DNA from: Paramyrothecium sp. XJ0827
Lineage: Eukaryota; Ascomycota; Sordariomycetes; Hypocreales; Stachybotryaceae
Direction: 5' to 3'
DNA length: 64,000 nt
NCBI GenBank assembly: GCA_020881915.1
Contig: JAJFPB010000006.1
Coordinates: forward strand, 2,914,001-2,978,000
Shown: piece after piece, positions 22,557 through 32,413 of the stretch
How the letters are laid out: each line of letters starts with the position of its first letter
How positions within the stretch are numbered: the first letter of the stretch is position 1
The notes under the pieces: generated by a model
Databases searched by the model: none
Told to the model about the DNA's origin: nothing
Seen by the model: only the letters and a program-made list of their open reading frames with translations
Program-made: the position numbers and the translations under genes

Positions 22557-23945
22557 ATGGCAGCCCACTCTACCCAGCAGGTCGCCAATGGCATTGAAGC
22601 CGTGACGATCGACGGTTCGGGCAAGAAGCCCCGACTTCTTGTTTGCGGTGCACCCGCGGAGGGCCACATTGGGCCTGTCATCAGGGTCGCCCGCGACCTC
22701 AGCCAACGAGGCTATCCCATTACCGTCGTCACGGGCGAGGAGTTCAGAGGCCAGGCGGAGAGCGTAGGGGCGGAGCTCTTCACGGTTCCCCCTTTCTTCA
22801 CGCCTGAACAGCTGGTACAGCGCGAGGTCATTCCGGCCGGCATCCCGCGATTGATCTTTGACATGCAGGAAATCTTCGTGGCTTCAATACCCGCGCGGTG
22901 GGCTGGCCTCAAGCACGCCCTCGAGACGCTTCGGGAGCGAAACCCGGAGGAGGAGATCATCATCTTGACTGAGCCCTTCTTCTTCGGAACGAACCCCCTC
23001 GTGTACGGCGCACCCTTGCCCAAGGGCTTCACCGAGCGCCCCAAGGTTATCAGGCTCGGCATCACCCCCTATGTGGCTACCAGCATCGACGTGGGGCCCG
23101 CCGGCCCCGGCTTGCCCCCGGATTCCACAGAGTCCGGGCGTGCGAGGAACGCGCTGCTGACCACTCTGTTCAAGACGGGGCCGTTCGCCGGTCCCATCGC
23201 AGCAGAGGCCAAGATCATGAAGGAGCTCGGAGCCGTGGACTATGTGCCCGATGACCTGATCACCGGATGGCTCCACGCCCCGGACGTGACGCTGCAAATG
23301 GCGCCGCCGAGCATTGAGTATCCCCGATCCGATATACCGGAGACGGTCAAGTTCATCGGCTGCCTGCCGCCCAAGCCGCTGAAGGCAGGCATCGAGTACC
23401 CCAGCTGGTGGGACGAGGTCACCAAGGGCGACAAAAAGGTCGTCATGGTGACCCAGGGCACCGTGCAGCTGCACTACACAGACCTCATCCTCCCTACCAT
23501 CGAGGCACTGGCCAGCCGAGACGACGTGCTCGTCGTGGCCGTGCTCGGCGTCAAGGGCGCCACGCTGCCGGCGGACGCGCAGATCCCCGCCAACACGCGC
23601 GTCGTCGACTACCTCTCCTACGACGCGCTGCTGCCGCACGCGGACGTGTTCGTGAGCAACGCCGGGTACGGCGGGTTCCTGCACGGCCTCACCAACGGCG
23701 TGCCCATGGTGCTGGCCGGCACGAGCGAGGACAAGGCCGAGGTGTCGATGCGCGGCGAGTGGTCGGGCGTCGCCGTCAACCTGCGGACCTCAACGCCGAG
23801 CGTCGAGCAGGTGCGCGAGGGCGTGGACAAGATCCTCGGCGACGCCAAGTACAAGGCCAGGGTCGCGGACATCAAGGAGGAGAACGAGAGCCTCAAGACG
23901 CTGGACCAGATCGAGAAGTACATCCAGCAGATGACCAAGGCGTAG
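22557..23945 (+). CDS. UDP-glycosyltransferase (GT1, MGT-like)
   Basis: This intronless gene encodes 462 residues. The N-terminal Rossmann half begins KPRLLVCGAPAEGHIGPVIRVARDL, the usual GT1 acceptor-domain start with the GHI motif. The C-terminal donor-binding half includes VVMVTQGTV, a DYLSYDALLPHADVFVSNAGYGG segment (the position of the HxGxG-type sugar-nucleotide loop, here NAGYGG) and GVPMVLAG. Such enzymes move glucose or another sugar from a UDP-sugar to small molecules, for example toxins or secondary metabolites, in the cytosol. The ATG at 22557 has a good context (CCAACCATGG) and starts just before conserved sequence; the frame upstream of it is not needed. The second half uses almost only G/C-ending codons. 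A DUF829 hydrolase follows in the same direction. The acceptor is unknown. Confidence 0.88.
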   Translation: MAAHSTQQVANGIEAVTIDGSGKKPRLLVCGAPAEGHIGPVIRVARDLSQRGYPITVVTGEEFRGQAESVGAELFTVPPFFTPEQLVQREVIPAGIPRLIFDMQEIFVASIPARWAGLKHALETLRERNPEEEIIILTEPFFFGTNPLVYGAPLPKGFTERPKVIRLGITPYVATSIDVGPAGPGLPPDSTESGRARNALLTTLFKTGPFAGPIAAEAKIMKELGAVDYVPDDLITGWLHAPDVTLQMAPPSIEYPRSDIPETVKFIGCLPPKPLKAGIEYPSWWDEVTKGDKKVVMVTQGTVQLHYTDLILPTIEALASRDDVLVVAVLGVKGATLPADAQIPANTRVVDYLSYDALLPHADVFVSNAGYGGFLHGLTNGVPMVLAGTSEDKAEVSMRGEWSGVAVNLRTSTPSVEQVREGVDKILGDAKYKARVADIKEENESLKTLDQIEKYIQQMTKA

Positions 23946-24718
23946 ATGACGAGTTATATGAATAGCGATTGTGTTTTTGATTTCCTCCTCGAATCTGACC
24001 TTCTACTTTTGAGTGACATGCCTGGCCGTGATGCGTTTCCCTCCTGGTCCCGTCAACGCAAGAGAGAGGGTTACACGTCAGATTGGGGTCAGATCGGTTC
24101 TCAAAGCGCACGTGGCAACAAAAGCCGTGCAACTCAAGACGGTCAGCTTAGAATAGCAGACGGCCCATTTCGCGCTATAGATCTGATCGAATCGAATCGA
24201 GGCACAATATATTAATAGGCCGCTGCCCTTTGTGCCGCAAGCATAAGGTTGCCTTGGCAGACCAACGCTTAGCCCTGCAGTCGACGGACCGCCGGGGAAA
24301 ACGGCCGGCCCACGGCGCGCCAAAGATGCGCCGGTGCCCCGTCCCTAGCGGCCAGGCCAAGCTGATGATCACAGGGCCGCCCCAAGTTTAATTGGACCTC
24401 GGCTGCAGCATTCGGTGAGCAGGTTGACCGTTCTCCTTTCTTACACCTGGGACGTCTGCACATACGTTACTTCCGACGCAACGTGAAGTCCCAGAAAGGT
24501 TGTATTGTTGCATCAGGTGTTTTCGTACGTTCGATTTTGCAGGATTGGTGCAACAGTGAACAGGACTTTCAGCACGAATTCGAGCCTCGTTTCCAACACT
24601 CGGCTCGTCAACTGATCTTCCCGCCAATCACACCTTTTTAAGCCAACCAAGGCTCCTTACTGTGTGCCATCCTTTTGATTGATATCTACTGATTGAATCT
24701 CTTCATTTTGGCGCAAAC
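23946..24718. promoter_or_regulatory. Spacer between glycosyltransferase and DUF829 genes
   Basis: These 773 bases contain the 3' flank of the glycosyltransferase and the promoter of the DUF829 gene. A TATA-like AATATATTAATAG lies at about 24206-24218. No frame is credible. Confidence 0.5.
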
Positions 24719-25582
24719 ATGGCTTCAGACCAAACCGTCCCGCCCAAGCAGGCATCGCCGCTATCCTTCATGCAGGCCTTCAACGCTGAGGTTTCCTACT
24801 ACGAACCCTGCGCTTCTTCCACCGTCGCCGGCACCGGCCGCGATCCAGAGCTCATTGTCGTGCTCGCTTGGTTTGCGGCTCGAGATGTCCACGTTGCCAA
24901 ATACATCATGCAGTACCGCGCGCTGTTTCCATCTTCTCGCATCCTCCTCGTGCGGATATCGCTCTTCAGTATGTTGTATCCGCCGCGAGCCACCGCCAAC
25001 ATTAAGCTTGCGCTGCCTATACTGCGGTCCTTCAACGATGGCAGTGTAGGGGGTTCGACAGCCACAAGTCATCCGCGCGTACTACTACACGTTTTTTCTA
25101 ACGGAGGGATGACCATCGCTGCCAAGTTGTATCGGATGCTAGGCGAACCTGCATCCATACCACGGCACGTCCTTCTACTGGACTCGTGTCCTGGCTACTT
25201 TCATTGGATGCGCACCCACCGCGCCCTCTCACAGGCCGTGCCGCGGCTCGTGTCGCCCTTGATGCACCTTTTCATGGCTGGAGCTTGGTTGGTCGGGAAG
25301 TTGCGAGGCAGGATTCCGTCACTGGACGAGAATGCACAAGCTATAAACGAGGACAACCTGGTCTCTCGCGTGGCCCGTCGTACATACTTGTATGGCACGG
25401 CAGACGAGATGGTGGACTGGCGGGATATAGAAGACCATGCACGCATAGCCCATGAGCGAGGTTTCGTGATCCGGATGGAGAAGTTCGAGGGTGGCAAGCA
25501 CGTTGCGCATGTACGTGTCGATGTGGACAGGTACTGGTGCGCAGTGAAAGACTCGTGGGATGCAGAGGCAAGCGGGAAGTAA
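24719..25582 (+). CDS. DUF829 (TMEM53/PaxU-like) alpha/beta hydrolase
   Basis: This single exon encodes 287 residues. The start of the fold is ELIVVLAWFAARDVHVAKY, followed by the DUF829 signature HVFSNGGM, in which Ser127 stands at the nucleophile elbow. Later come LLLDSCPGYF, YLYGTADEMVDW (likely acid) and EGGKHVAHVRVD with a candidate catalytic His. These are all features of the DUF829/TMEM53 family of alpha/beta hydrolase-like proteins, which includes PaxU of the paxilline cluster; their substrates are mostly unknown. The length suits the family. The gene is co-directional with the UDP-glycosyltransferase 773 bases upstream and converges with the small gene at 26170. A joint role in metabolism with the glycosyltransferase is possible but rests on proximity alone. 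Confidence 0.82.
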   Translation: MASDQTVPPKQASPLSFMQAFNAEVSYYEPCASSTVAGTGRDPELIVVLAWFAARDVHVAKYIMQYRALFPSSRILLVRISLFSMLYPPRATANIKLALPILRSFNDGSVGGSTATSHPRVLLHVFSNGGMTIAAKLYRMLGEPASIPRHVLLLDSCPGYFHWMRTHRALSQAVPRLVSPLMHLFMAGAWLVGKLRGRIPSLDENAQAINEDNLVSRVARRTYLYGTADEMVDWRDIEDHARIAHERGFVIRMEKFEGGKHVAHVRVDVDRYWCAVKDSWDAEASGK

Positions 25583-26169
25583 TTCAGTCGGGTATTCACG
25601 AAACTGTTTGTATTAATTTAGATTAGCGATGGCGTCCGCTTTAGTCGCAGTGTCGCCTGTTTTTTGCTCCAAGGACCTTGGAGTCCTATTACCCAAAACT
25701 GCGGTTCCCAATAGAGCTGGCGATGGGGGATTTCTCGCATAAGGACGACACCCACCGCCAGACTTTTGACACCGTAGTCAGCTGGGAAATAAAGATACAA
25801 CACCCAAGTAGTCTAAACGAAGGCCTTGCGGTATTGAGTATAATGATGATGTAAGGCCGTCGACAGAAAGCAGAGCGCGAAACGCCGCACCGGCTGTGGC
25901 GAAGCATGTTCAGTTTTGCCAATAGGTACACTATGTGGCATAAATGTTCCGCTTCCTGTAAAGCAAGGAGAGAGATATCGGGCGTTGTATAGCCCAGTGC
26001 TATGCCCTTGACACTGTCAACCCAGACTCCGAACGCCATTCCAGTCCTTGGCTAAGCCATGTTGTGCTTGATGCATGTTGGTCATTGCTCGTTATATGCG
26101 AATGAAAGTTGCTATCCCTGCTAGCACTTTGTAGAATTTGGTGGTGAGTGGTGCCAATAGATGATACGC
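25583..26169. other. Intergenic between convergent genes
   Basis: About 590 bases between two 3' ends. Moderately AT-rich, with nothing recognised beyond presumed 3' UTRs. Confidence 0.5.
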
Positions 26170-26487
26170 TCACGTCTTTTGCTTTTTTGATTCGCGAGCA
26201 GCCCATTGAACCTCCTCGCATTCGTCATCGTGTGCGGCGGCCCTTTTTCCGGTAGTGGCCTCAAGCTCAACTTCGTCGCCAACATCGCCGATTCCTTCGT
26301 CCTCCTCGGCGCAGCGGTCGCACTCCTGGTCAAATTCATGATTCTCAATGTAGACGCCGGCGACGCAGCTGCCGAAGCTGTCTTGGTTCTTGGCTTCGAG
26401 GCAGGATAGGCGCTGGGTGAGCTCGTCCCATGTCTGGCTATCCCCGCAGCGAGTGCAGGAGCCAGCAAAAACAACCATGCGGCACAT
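26170..26487 (-). CDS. Small acidic Cys-containing protein (105 aa)
   Basis: This single-exon frame starts at the ATG at 26487. It begins MCRMVVFAGSCTRCGDSQTW and has three spaced cysteine pairs or near-pairs: C11/C14 (CTRC), C29/C41 and C56/C59 (CDRC). They may bind a metal. The second half is acidic (EEDEGIGDVGDEVELE) and the end is basic (KKQKT), which could serve as a nuclear signal. I know similar short MCRM-type proteins from sordariomycete genomes but no function. It lies tail to tail with the DUF829 gene. The Cys pattern and even amino-acid use favour a real gene over chance. Confidence 0.6.
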   Translation of the reverse strand: MCRMVVFAGSCTRCGDSQTWDELTQRLSCLEAKNQDSFGSCVAGVYIENHEFDQECDRCAEEDEGIGDVGDEVELEATTGKRAAAHDDECEEVQWAARESKKQKT

Positions 26488-27250
26488 GGCAAAAGTTGAG
26501 GAGAACCCGAGTTGCCGTGAGGGCTATTTCTTATGTGTGATATTGCGCCAGTGTGGGTGGAAAGATCCAGATTAATAGTTTTCGTAAAAGACCAAGTGGA
26601 CTGCGCTCTTCGCTAATAAGATGTCCCGTACATTGGGGTATAAAGCTTGGTTTCGGTGTTATACGAGAGCGGAGCTAAAGGAGCCCAAGAATGGAACGTT
26701 GGCTGCACCAACAGTGAGCGCTGCGCCCGTTGGTCGGCAGAGTTGGAAGAAGGATGCGTGCAGATGCGCAAGGCATGAGCGGCGGAGAGCAGGATGCGCC
26801 GGATGAACCGGTGGTGCTGGCGTAAGGTAGATAAAATACCGTCGGCAAGCCAAGCCAAGCTATGGCACGTACGTACGTTCGGACTCTACTCAAGGTACAG
26901 GCAAAAGGATCAAGGTGCTGGTCCGGGGGGGGCTGTCATCTCGCCATGAAGCGACAGTGCTTCGAGACGCGCTCCACGACTGCAGCGGCTTAGACGAGCG
27001 CGCGCGATGTGCGAGCGAGGCAAAGGAACGGGAGGTTTGATAAGAGGGGTGGGAGAGAAGGAGAGAGACAACAGAGATGGACAAGAGAGAGAGAGAAAGG
27101 GACGCGGGACAGGGACACAAGAAGGCTTCGGAGCTCAAGCCACAAAGCACAACGATGGAGCAGGAGGAGCACGGCAGCCACGGCAGCCAGCGCAAGTCGC
27201 CTGGCCTGGTCTCGACTCGACAAACAGCATTGCATTTGTACTACCGCATA

Positions 27251-27283
27251 CGGTGCGGGACGGTGCGGGACGGTGCGGTGCGG
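27251..27283 (+). repeat. CGGTGCGGGA direct repeat
   Basis: Two perfect tandem copies of a GC-rich 10-mer, then a partial third ending CGGTGCGG, are read directly. Confidence 0.7.
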
Positions 27284-27865
27284 AGGCACGACGAGACAGC
27301 CCAGCGAGCACAGCACAGTGCAAGGAGGTGAGTGCATCTACAACAACCTAAGGTAATAAGCCTAACAACTGGAAGTAGAGAGCCACGGCAGTTCCAGCGG
27401 GCCCCTCCGCCGCCCCCATCTCCCCATCCAATCCAATCCTTTCCTCCTTCTCTTCTCCTTCCCACGCTCCTCATCCATTCATTCACCATCCATCCCTCCC
27501 CCCATCCAATCCATCTGCAGCAGATCGATCCGTGCACAGTCACCCGCTGGACAAATCGACTCCTCTTTCTTTGTTACTCGTCACATCGGCGCTGTTCAAA
27601 GCCCATCTCCTTTTCCTCCCTCCCCTGCTCTGCAAGTCCCTTTCCACATCTTCCCTGCCAGCCTCCAGGGACCCTTACATATAGCTACCTCATAGTGTGC
27701 GCGTCACTTGTGCTTGCTTCTGCGTTTGGCCCCCCCTTGGAAGCTCATTTCGCGCTTCCTCCCCTCGAAAATGCTGCTGCCAAGTTACAGTTCCATGTCC
27801 TCCCCCAGGTGCAGCGGATCGGATCGGGAGCGGCACGGTTGGGCGGCCCCCAAGCCGGCATTTGC

Positions 27866-28410
27866 CTACTTAAGGTATCTTAGGTACAGGTAGACGCCCC
27901 GCGTATCGAACTATGTCATTTCACTGGCTACCTACCTACCTCAAGATGATGAGGCAGCCATGTCCGTTTGTCTTCTTATGTCCCTTCTTTTTCCTTTCTT
28001 TTTCTCTCAGATCCTGTGGCTATGAGACAAGTTCAAACCAAGTCAGCTGAGGCCCCATGGAGGTCCCCCTCTGTCCCCCTTGCGAATCCACGCAATGCCT
28101 CCCCCCTCCATCCTCAGCCTCCCCATGTGCTTGTCATACTGGGCCACTGATCTTCAACCTTAATCCCGGCCTCCAGCTTGCCCACAGGGCAGTCCAAAGT
28201 CCGTACTGTGTGCATCAGAAGGCTTCACATGAGCATGAGAAAACCTAAATTGAGGAATGGGCTGGAACCCGCCCCGGAAAGTCCAACTGGGGTGAAGGAC
28301 GCCACGCCGGCTGAAACCCTGGGTGAGGAATGTGGTGCCTCGATCTCTTTTTTTGTTTCTCTTCTCTTTCCCCTTCTTTGCCTACCTTGCCTTATCTTAC
28401 CTTACCTTGT
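27866..28410. repeat. Cluster of TAAGGTA/TACCTTA motifs
   Basis: Near-palindromic TTAAGGTATCTTAGGTAC at 27870-27887, CTACCTACCTACC at 27929-27941, and CCTACCTTGCCTTATCTTACCTTACC at 28381-28406 lie within 550 bases. Copies also occur at 26823, 27348, 59001 and 62836. Confidence 0.6.
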
Positions 28411-30584
28411 TGAAGATCAGCGCAGCAGCCTGGTCTGACGAGCATCAGGCCCCCTCTCAACCCATATAAAATATCGCCTATAGACTACTTAACAAGGGCC
28501 AAAGCTCAGCTCCCTTGATGCCTCGCCTCGAGCTGGTACGTCAAGAGATGGCAAAGGGAAGCCAAACCTCGATGCACAGTGACACATGTCCTCACCATGT
28601 TGGTACTCAGCATTCGGCCCAACTCGGCCGAATAACGTCTAGGGACAGAGACAAAGCAACAGTGAAATGATAGCACGGTGCCATCACATCGTAAGAAACC
28701 TTGGAGCCCGTGCCTGGAAGGCCCAAGCGGCAGCTCACAAGCATCTGCCTCTCCTACAGTACTGCATCCTCCAACTGTGTGAGCATAAACAATCAATTTC
28801 CACGGGGCGTGCCATGTGAGCTCGAAAACGGCCACGCTCAGCTCCAACCGTCACCCGCGCCCGTCTCCATCCGCTCGACCCCCACAGACACACGCATGCA
28901 TAATCACATATCCCTCCTCACCCACTCAACGAGCAAAGCACGCGCCTTAACCTTAACGACCGATATCACCCAGCTTTGCAGTGTGCTGTGCTTGCATGCA
29001 GCGCTGCGGCAGTTTGTGCATAATGTCCCTTGCGTTTCCCCTCCACCAATGAGGGCTAGTCATGATTGAGTGTCCGTCCAGATCTGCGTCCAGTCTCACC
29101 GCACACGACGACGATTCGGACTCAGTACAATTGCGACGTCCTTGCACTGTCCTTTCTGCGTAATCGTCTGCATGTGTCATTTCTATCCGTCAGACTGTTC
29201 CTGAATACTCGGTGGATTGACTGTTTATTCTACACAGAGGAAATGCTTTATGAGCTGCTGCAGCTGGGCGCTTGATGGCAAGGCGAAAAACACACTCCCA
29301 TCCTCCAGCAGACAGCGGGTGGCATGGACACTTTGTTGGCCCCCACAAACATAAACAGGCCTTGTCTCGGGTGATTGACCGATCGTCCTATGATCTTGCA
29401 TAGTGAGCTGCCGACCAGTGCTCGCAGGAAGCATCATGCACCTGCATGGCCGACTGCACATTGTCTTCACAGTCATGGCGTTACATTACAGGAATATTTA
29501 TGCCACGAATCAAGTATCCGGGTCAGTGGCATAGTCATGTCTGTCCTCATTTGCTTGAGGGAGAGGCTTAATGTGATTATATTGGTATTTGAAAGAAGAA
29601 AACTAGTACTTTACACCCCGTGTTTTGAATACCAAACTCCAATTTTGCTTCGATCCTCAGGTATCCCCCATAATACGGTGCACTTTCATGCCCAAATCCA
29701 ATCCGCGAAAGCGACTTGCATGCACGCACACTGGCGCACGACGCATTTTAATAGTAAAGACAAGATAAGGAAAGTAAACGGGTTGCAATATGCTCAGCCA
29801 GGCAAAGGGTGCCCCATGTCGCTCATCATGCGGCAAGCCAATCCAAGATCCAGAATTGAAGCACTTCGAACCCTTGCATGCTGAGAGGAATCTCCATGGA
29901 CCATGTTTCCGTGAATTCAAACACACAAATGCGTTGGAGCGCTTCTTGCACTCAAGAAACTCAACGATTGACAAATTCGTGCGAAAGCTCAACACCAGCA
30001 TATAAAGTCATTGGCAGCTTGGGAGGACATCCAAAGACTTCAAAGACAGTCTTTCCGATTCAGGTAGCTTCAGTGATCCATGAGAGAAAGCCATACGGTA
30101 GCATCGTACGTCAAGTTCTGGTTCAGCCAAAAACATGGTGCGTTGCAATTGGATAAATATCGATTCCGAGGGTGGCTGCAGCATCTTTGTCCTTGGCGCA
30201 CATTTTGCATTTCAATCCAAGATTGTACGAGGCTGGAGTGATTCGAGTGGGACGCAAAGGCCGTCAAGCTGGTTCGGGTACTCGTCACCTGGAAGCAGAT
30301 CGCAGACGCCGTCCTGTTCATGAAAAGGGGGGCACGTTCATCAAAGCAGCCACAGCCCGCGCAAAAGAGATGTCGCGGCAATGAAAGACATTAATGGTGT
30401 ACAGTCGTCAGCTCAGCATGGAGATCCCAAGTGGATTCGGCCTTGAGGGCCTGGGTCGTATCATTCAGATCAAGTATGCCGCTTAGCTTCGAGTCCAAAT
30501 ATGTTGGCAGGTCAGATCGAACCTTTCATGCAAGGATCACCCAATCAAGAATGCACACGAGGCTGGCTTTGAGGAGTACGGTCA

Positions 30585-32413
30585 TCACTGGCCTCCTGGA
30601 GGAGGCGCGCCAGCAGGGGCTCCTTGACCACCTTGCTGTTGTTGATACATCAAGGACGAATACCAAAGCGCAACATAGTTTTGGTACCCGCCATCTACTA
30701 TTAATCAGCCAACAACTCGCATTATCATAGGGTATAATAGAACTCACATTGAGCGTAGGGATCTTGCGCGTCACCTGAAGCTGGGGGAGCAGTGTTAGTA
30801 GACGGGTTAGATGCAGGCTGAGAATAGCTGGGTCTGTCGAGATCATGATGACCGCGACCACCACGGCCTCCTCCGCCACCAGCACTCTTCTGTCGCTGTT
30901 AATGAGTCAGCTTGATGGTCATGAGATCATCTAATGAACGCTGTTACATACCACTGCTTCAACCTTTTCTTCGATAGCCTCTTTGGCCCGAGCAATGCTA
31001 TCGCGAGTTCCGATTAGAGCAATCTCACGCTGCGTCTCACCCGGTCCTGATGACTGCGCCACATTGATCTTGCAACCGGTCGAGTTTTGCATCTCGCGAA
31101 TGGTCTCGCCACCTTTGCCAATGATCATGCCTACCGCGTCTGATGGCACATAGATAGCGTCGTTAATCTTGTCAAAGCCGCCGCCGCCGCCACCACCACC
31201 ACCACCGCCGCCGCCGCCGCCTCCACTGTCACGTGGAGGGCCATCTCTACGGGGCCCAGCGGCGGGCTTGGAGAGACCTGGTGCGGCCTCGCCACGGCTA
31301 TCACTGTCCACAATCTCCATGATGGCATCCTTGGCCCGAGCAGCAGCTTCCGGGGTGCCTATCAAGTTCACAGGCCGGAGGCCATTGACGCTCTTGGATT
31401 CGCCGACGATGTTAATGTGGCATCCCGATCGCTCCTGCAAGTCACGAATCGTCTCGCCGCCTCGGCCGATAATGAGACCGACAGTACGGTCCGGAACCAT
31501 GATTTGCATGTGGTCCTCTCCATCTCGTAAGGCCGTAGCACCCCCCTTGTTAGGGTCGCGAGGCTTCTCCTGCGCTCGGTTGAGCGCACCCATGCCGCTG
31601 TCTTCAATGATTCGGTTGATGGCGGTTTTCACTTCGGCTCGGCGGTGGCGGGGGCCAGAGATTTTGCACTGGCGGAACGGTCCGCCATCAGTGGCAGCTA
31701 GGAATTGTACGCGGCAATTGGTGTCCGCTTCGATACGGCGAAGATTCTCTCCCTGGCGGCCAATGATTAAGCCCACGAGGCTGGACTCAATCTGGATCGT
31801 TTCAGAATTGTCGTCTCCTCTCAAAGGAGATCTCTCTCGGCCATTAGTACCGCGTGGCGAGAAAGGGCGACCTCGTCTTTCAGGCGAGAAAGAGCGCTCT
31901 CGCTCAAAGTCACGTCCGTGACCACCTCGACGATCGTCTCTGTAATCAGGATAATTACCTCGAGGGGGCGACTTAGACCGCGAGCGTTGGTATTGCCGAT
32001 CCGAATTCCTCGAATCGGAGTTGTAAACAATGGGTCGGTCGTAAGACGCAATGCCCTTCTCCGCGGCGTACGCCCTGGCCTTGGATACTACGTCTTCCAG
32101 GCTCAAAGTGCCAGAGTTGACAGGTCGAATAGCGCTAAGGTCGACATTGCCGCTGGATGCTGGAGCAGGCAGTCCCGGGGCTCCGTAACTAGGGGCGCCG
32201 GGTGGCGCTTGGTAAGGGGGAGGATGTGAAGCGGCGGGAGGAGGGTAAGCCTGGCTAGGGACTCCAGGAGGAGTTTGAGTCGGTGTCGCGGCAGGAGGTC
32301 GTTGCGACGCTGTGGCCATGTCAGTAAGGAGACTTCTGGGATTGTTATGGGTATGCTGAAGACATACCAAGAGCTGCAAGGATGCTCTGAATGTCAGGGC
32401 GCGGTTCGGACAT
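30585..32413 (-). CDS. Three-KH-domain RNA-binding protein (FUBP/KHSRP-like)
   Basis: Four exons (32413-32368, 32309-30952, 30895-30748, 30694-30585) encode 553 residues. KH1 (about 185-252), KH2 (281-350) and KH3 (397-465) each keep the RNA-binding loop: IIGRQG, IIGRGG and IIGKGG. A Pro-rich N-terminus, an Arg/Ser-rich stretch (RSRSKSPPRG, near 130) and a run of 15 glycines before KH3 link them. The C-terminus has an RGG-like block and ends with DPYAQYGGYQNYVALWY, the fungal counterpart of the FUBP tyrosine motifs. The family binds single-stranded RNA or DNA in the nucleus and affects splicing and mRNA stability. The start codon sits in a tiny 46-base exon. An ATG inside intron 1 (32319) is in frame with exon 2 and could start a slightly different protein. 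Confidence 0.9.
31179..31228 (-). repeat. Gly-codon trinucleotide repeat in the KH gene
   Basis: A GGC/GGT/GGA run encodes about 15 glycines between KH2 and KH3. It is a likely site of length change. Confidence 0.85.

Larger units (their letters stand above)
26488..30584. other. 4.1 kb gene-poor stretch with short repeats
   Basis: No supportable gene. Contents in order: TAAGGTA at 26823; a CGTACGTACG run near 26872; purine-rich GAGAGA (27055-27110); CGGTGCGGGA direct repeats (27251-27283); CT-rich sequence (27400-27660); a cluster of TAAGGTA/TACCTTA motifs (27860-28410); and AT-richer sequence from 28900 to 30400. Both flanking genes are on the minus strand, so the right part includes the KH-gene 3' UTR and the left part the promoter of the small Cys protein. 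The frame at 27332-27883 is a Pro/Ser/Leu-rich product of CT-rich sequence. Confidence 0.5.

Noticed and set aside
22884..23965. Long frames inside the glycosyltransferase gene (266 codons minus strand; 185 codons plus strand in another frame)
   Set aside because: They are shadows of GC-rich coding sequence, full of Arg, Gly and His; the main frame carries the GT1 motifs.
27332..27883. 183-codon Pro/Ser-rich frame in the gene-poor region
   Set aside because: It follows from CT-rich sequence; there is no ATG with leader context, no motif and no exon-like borders.
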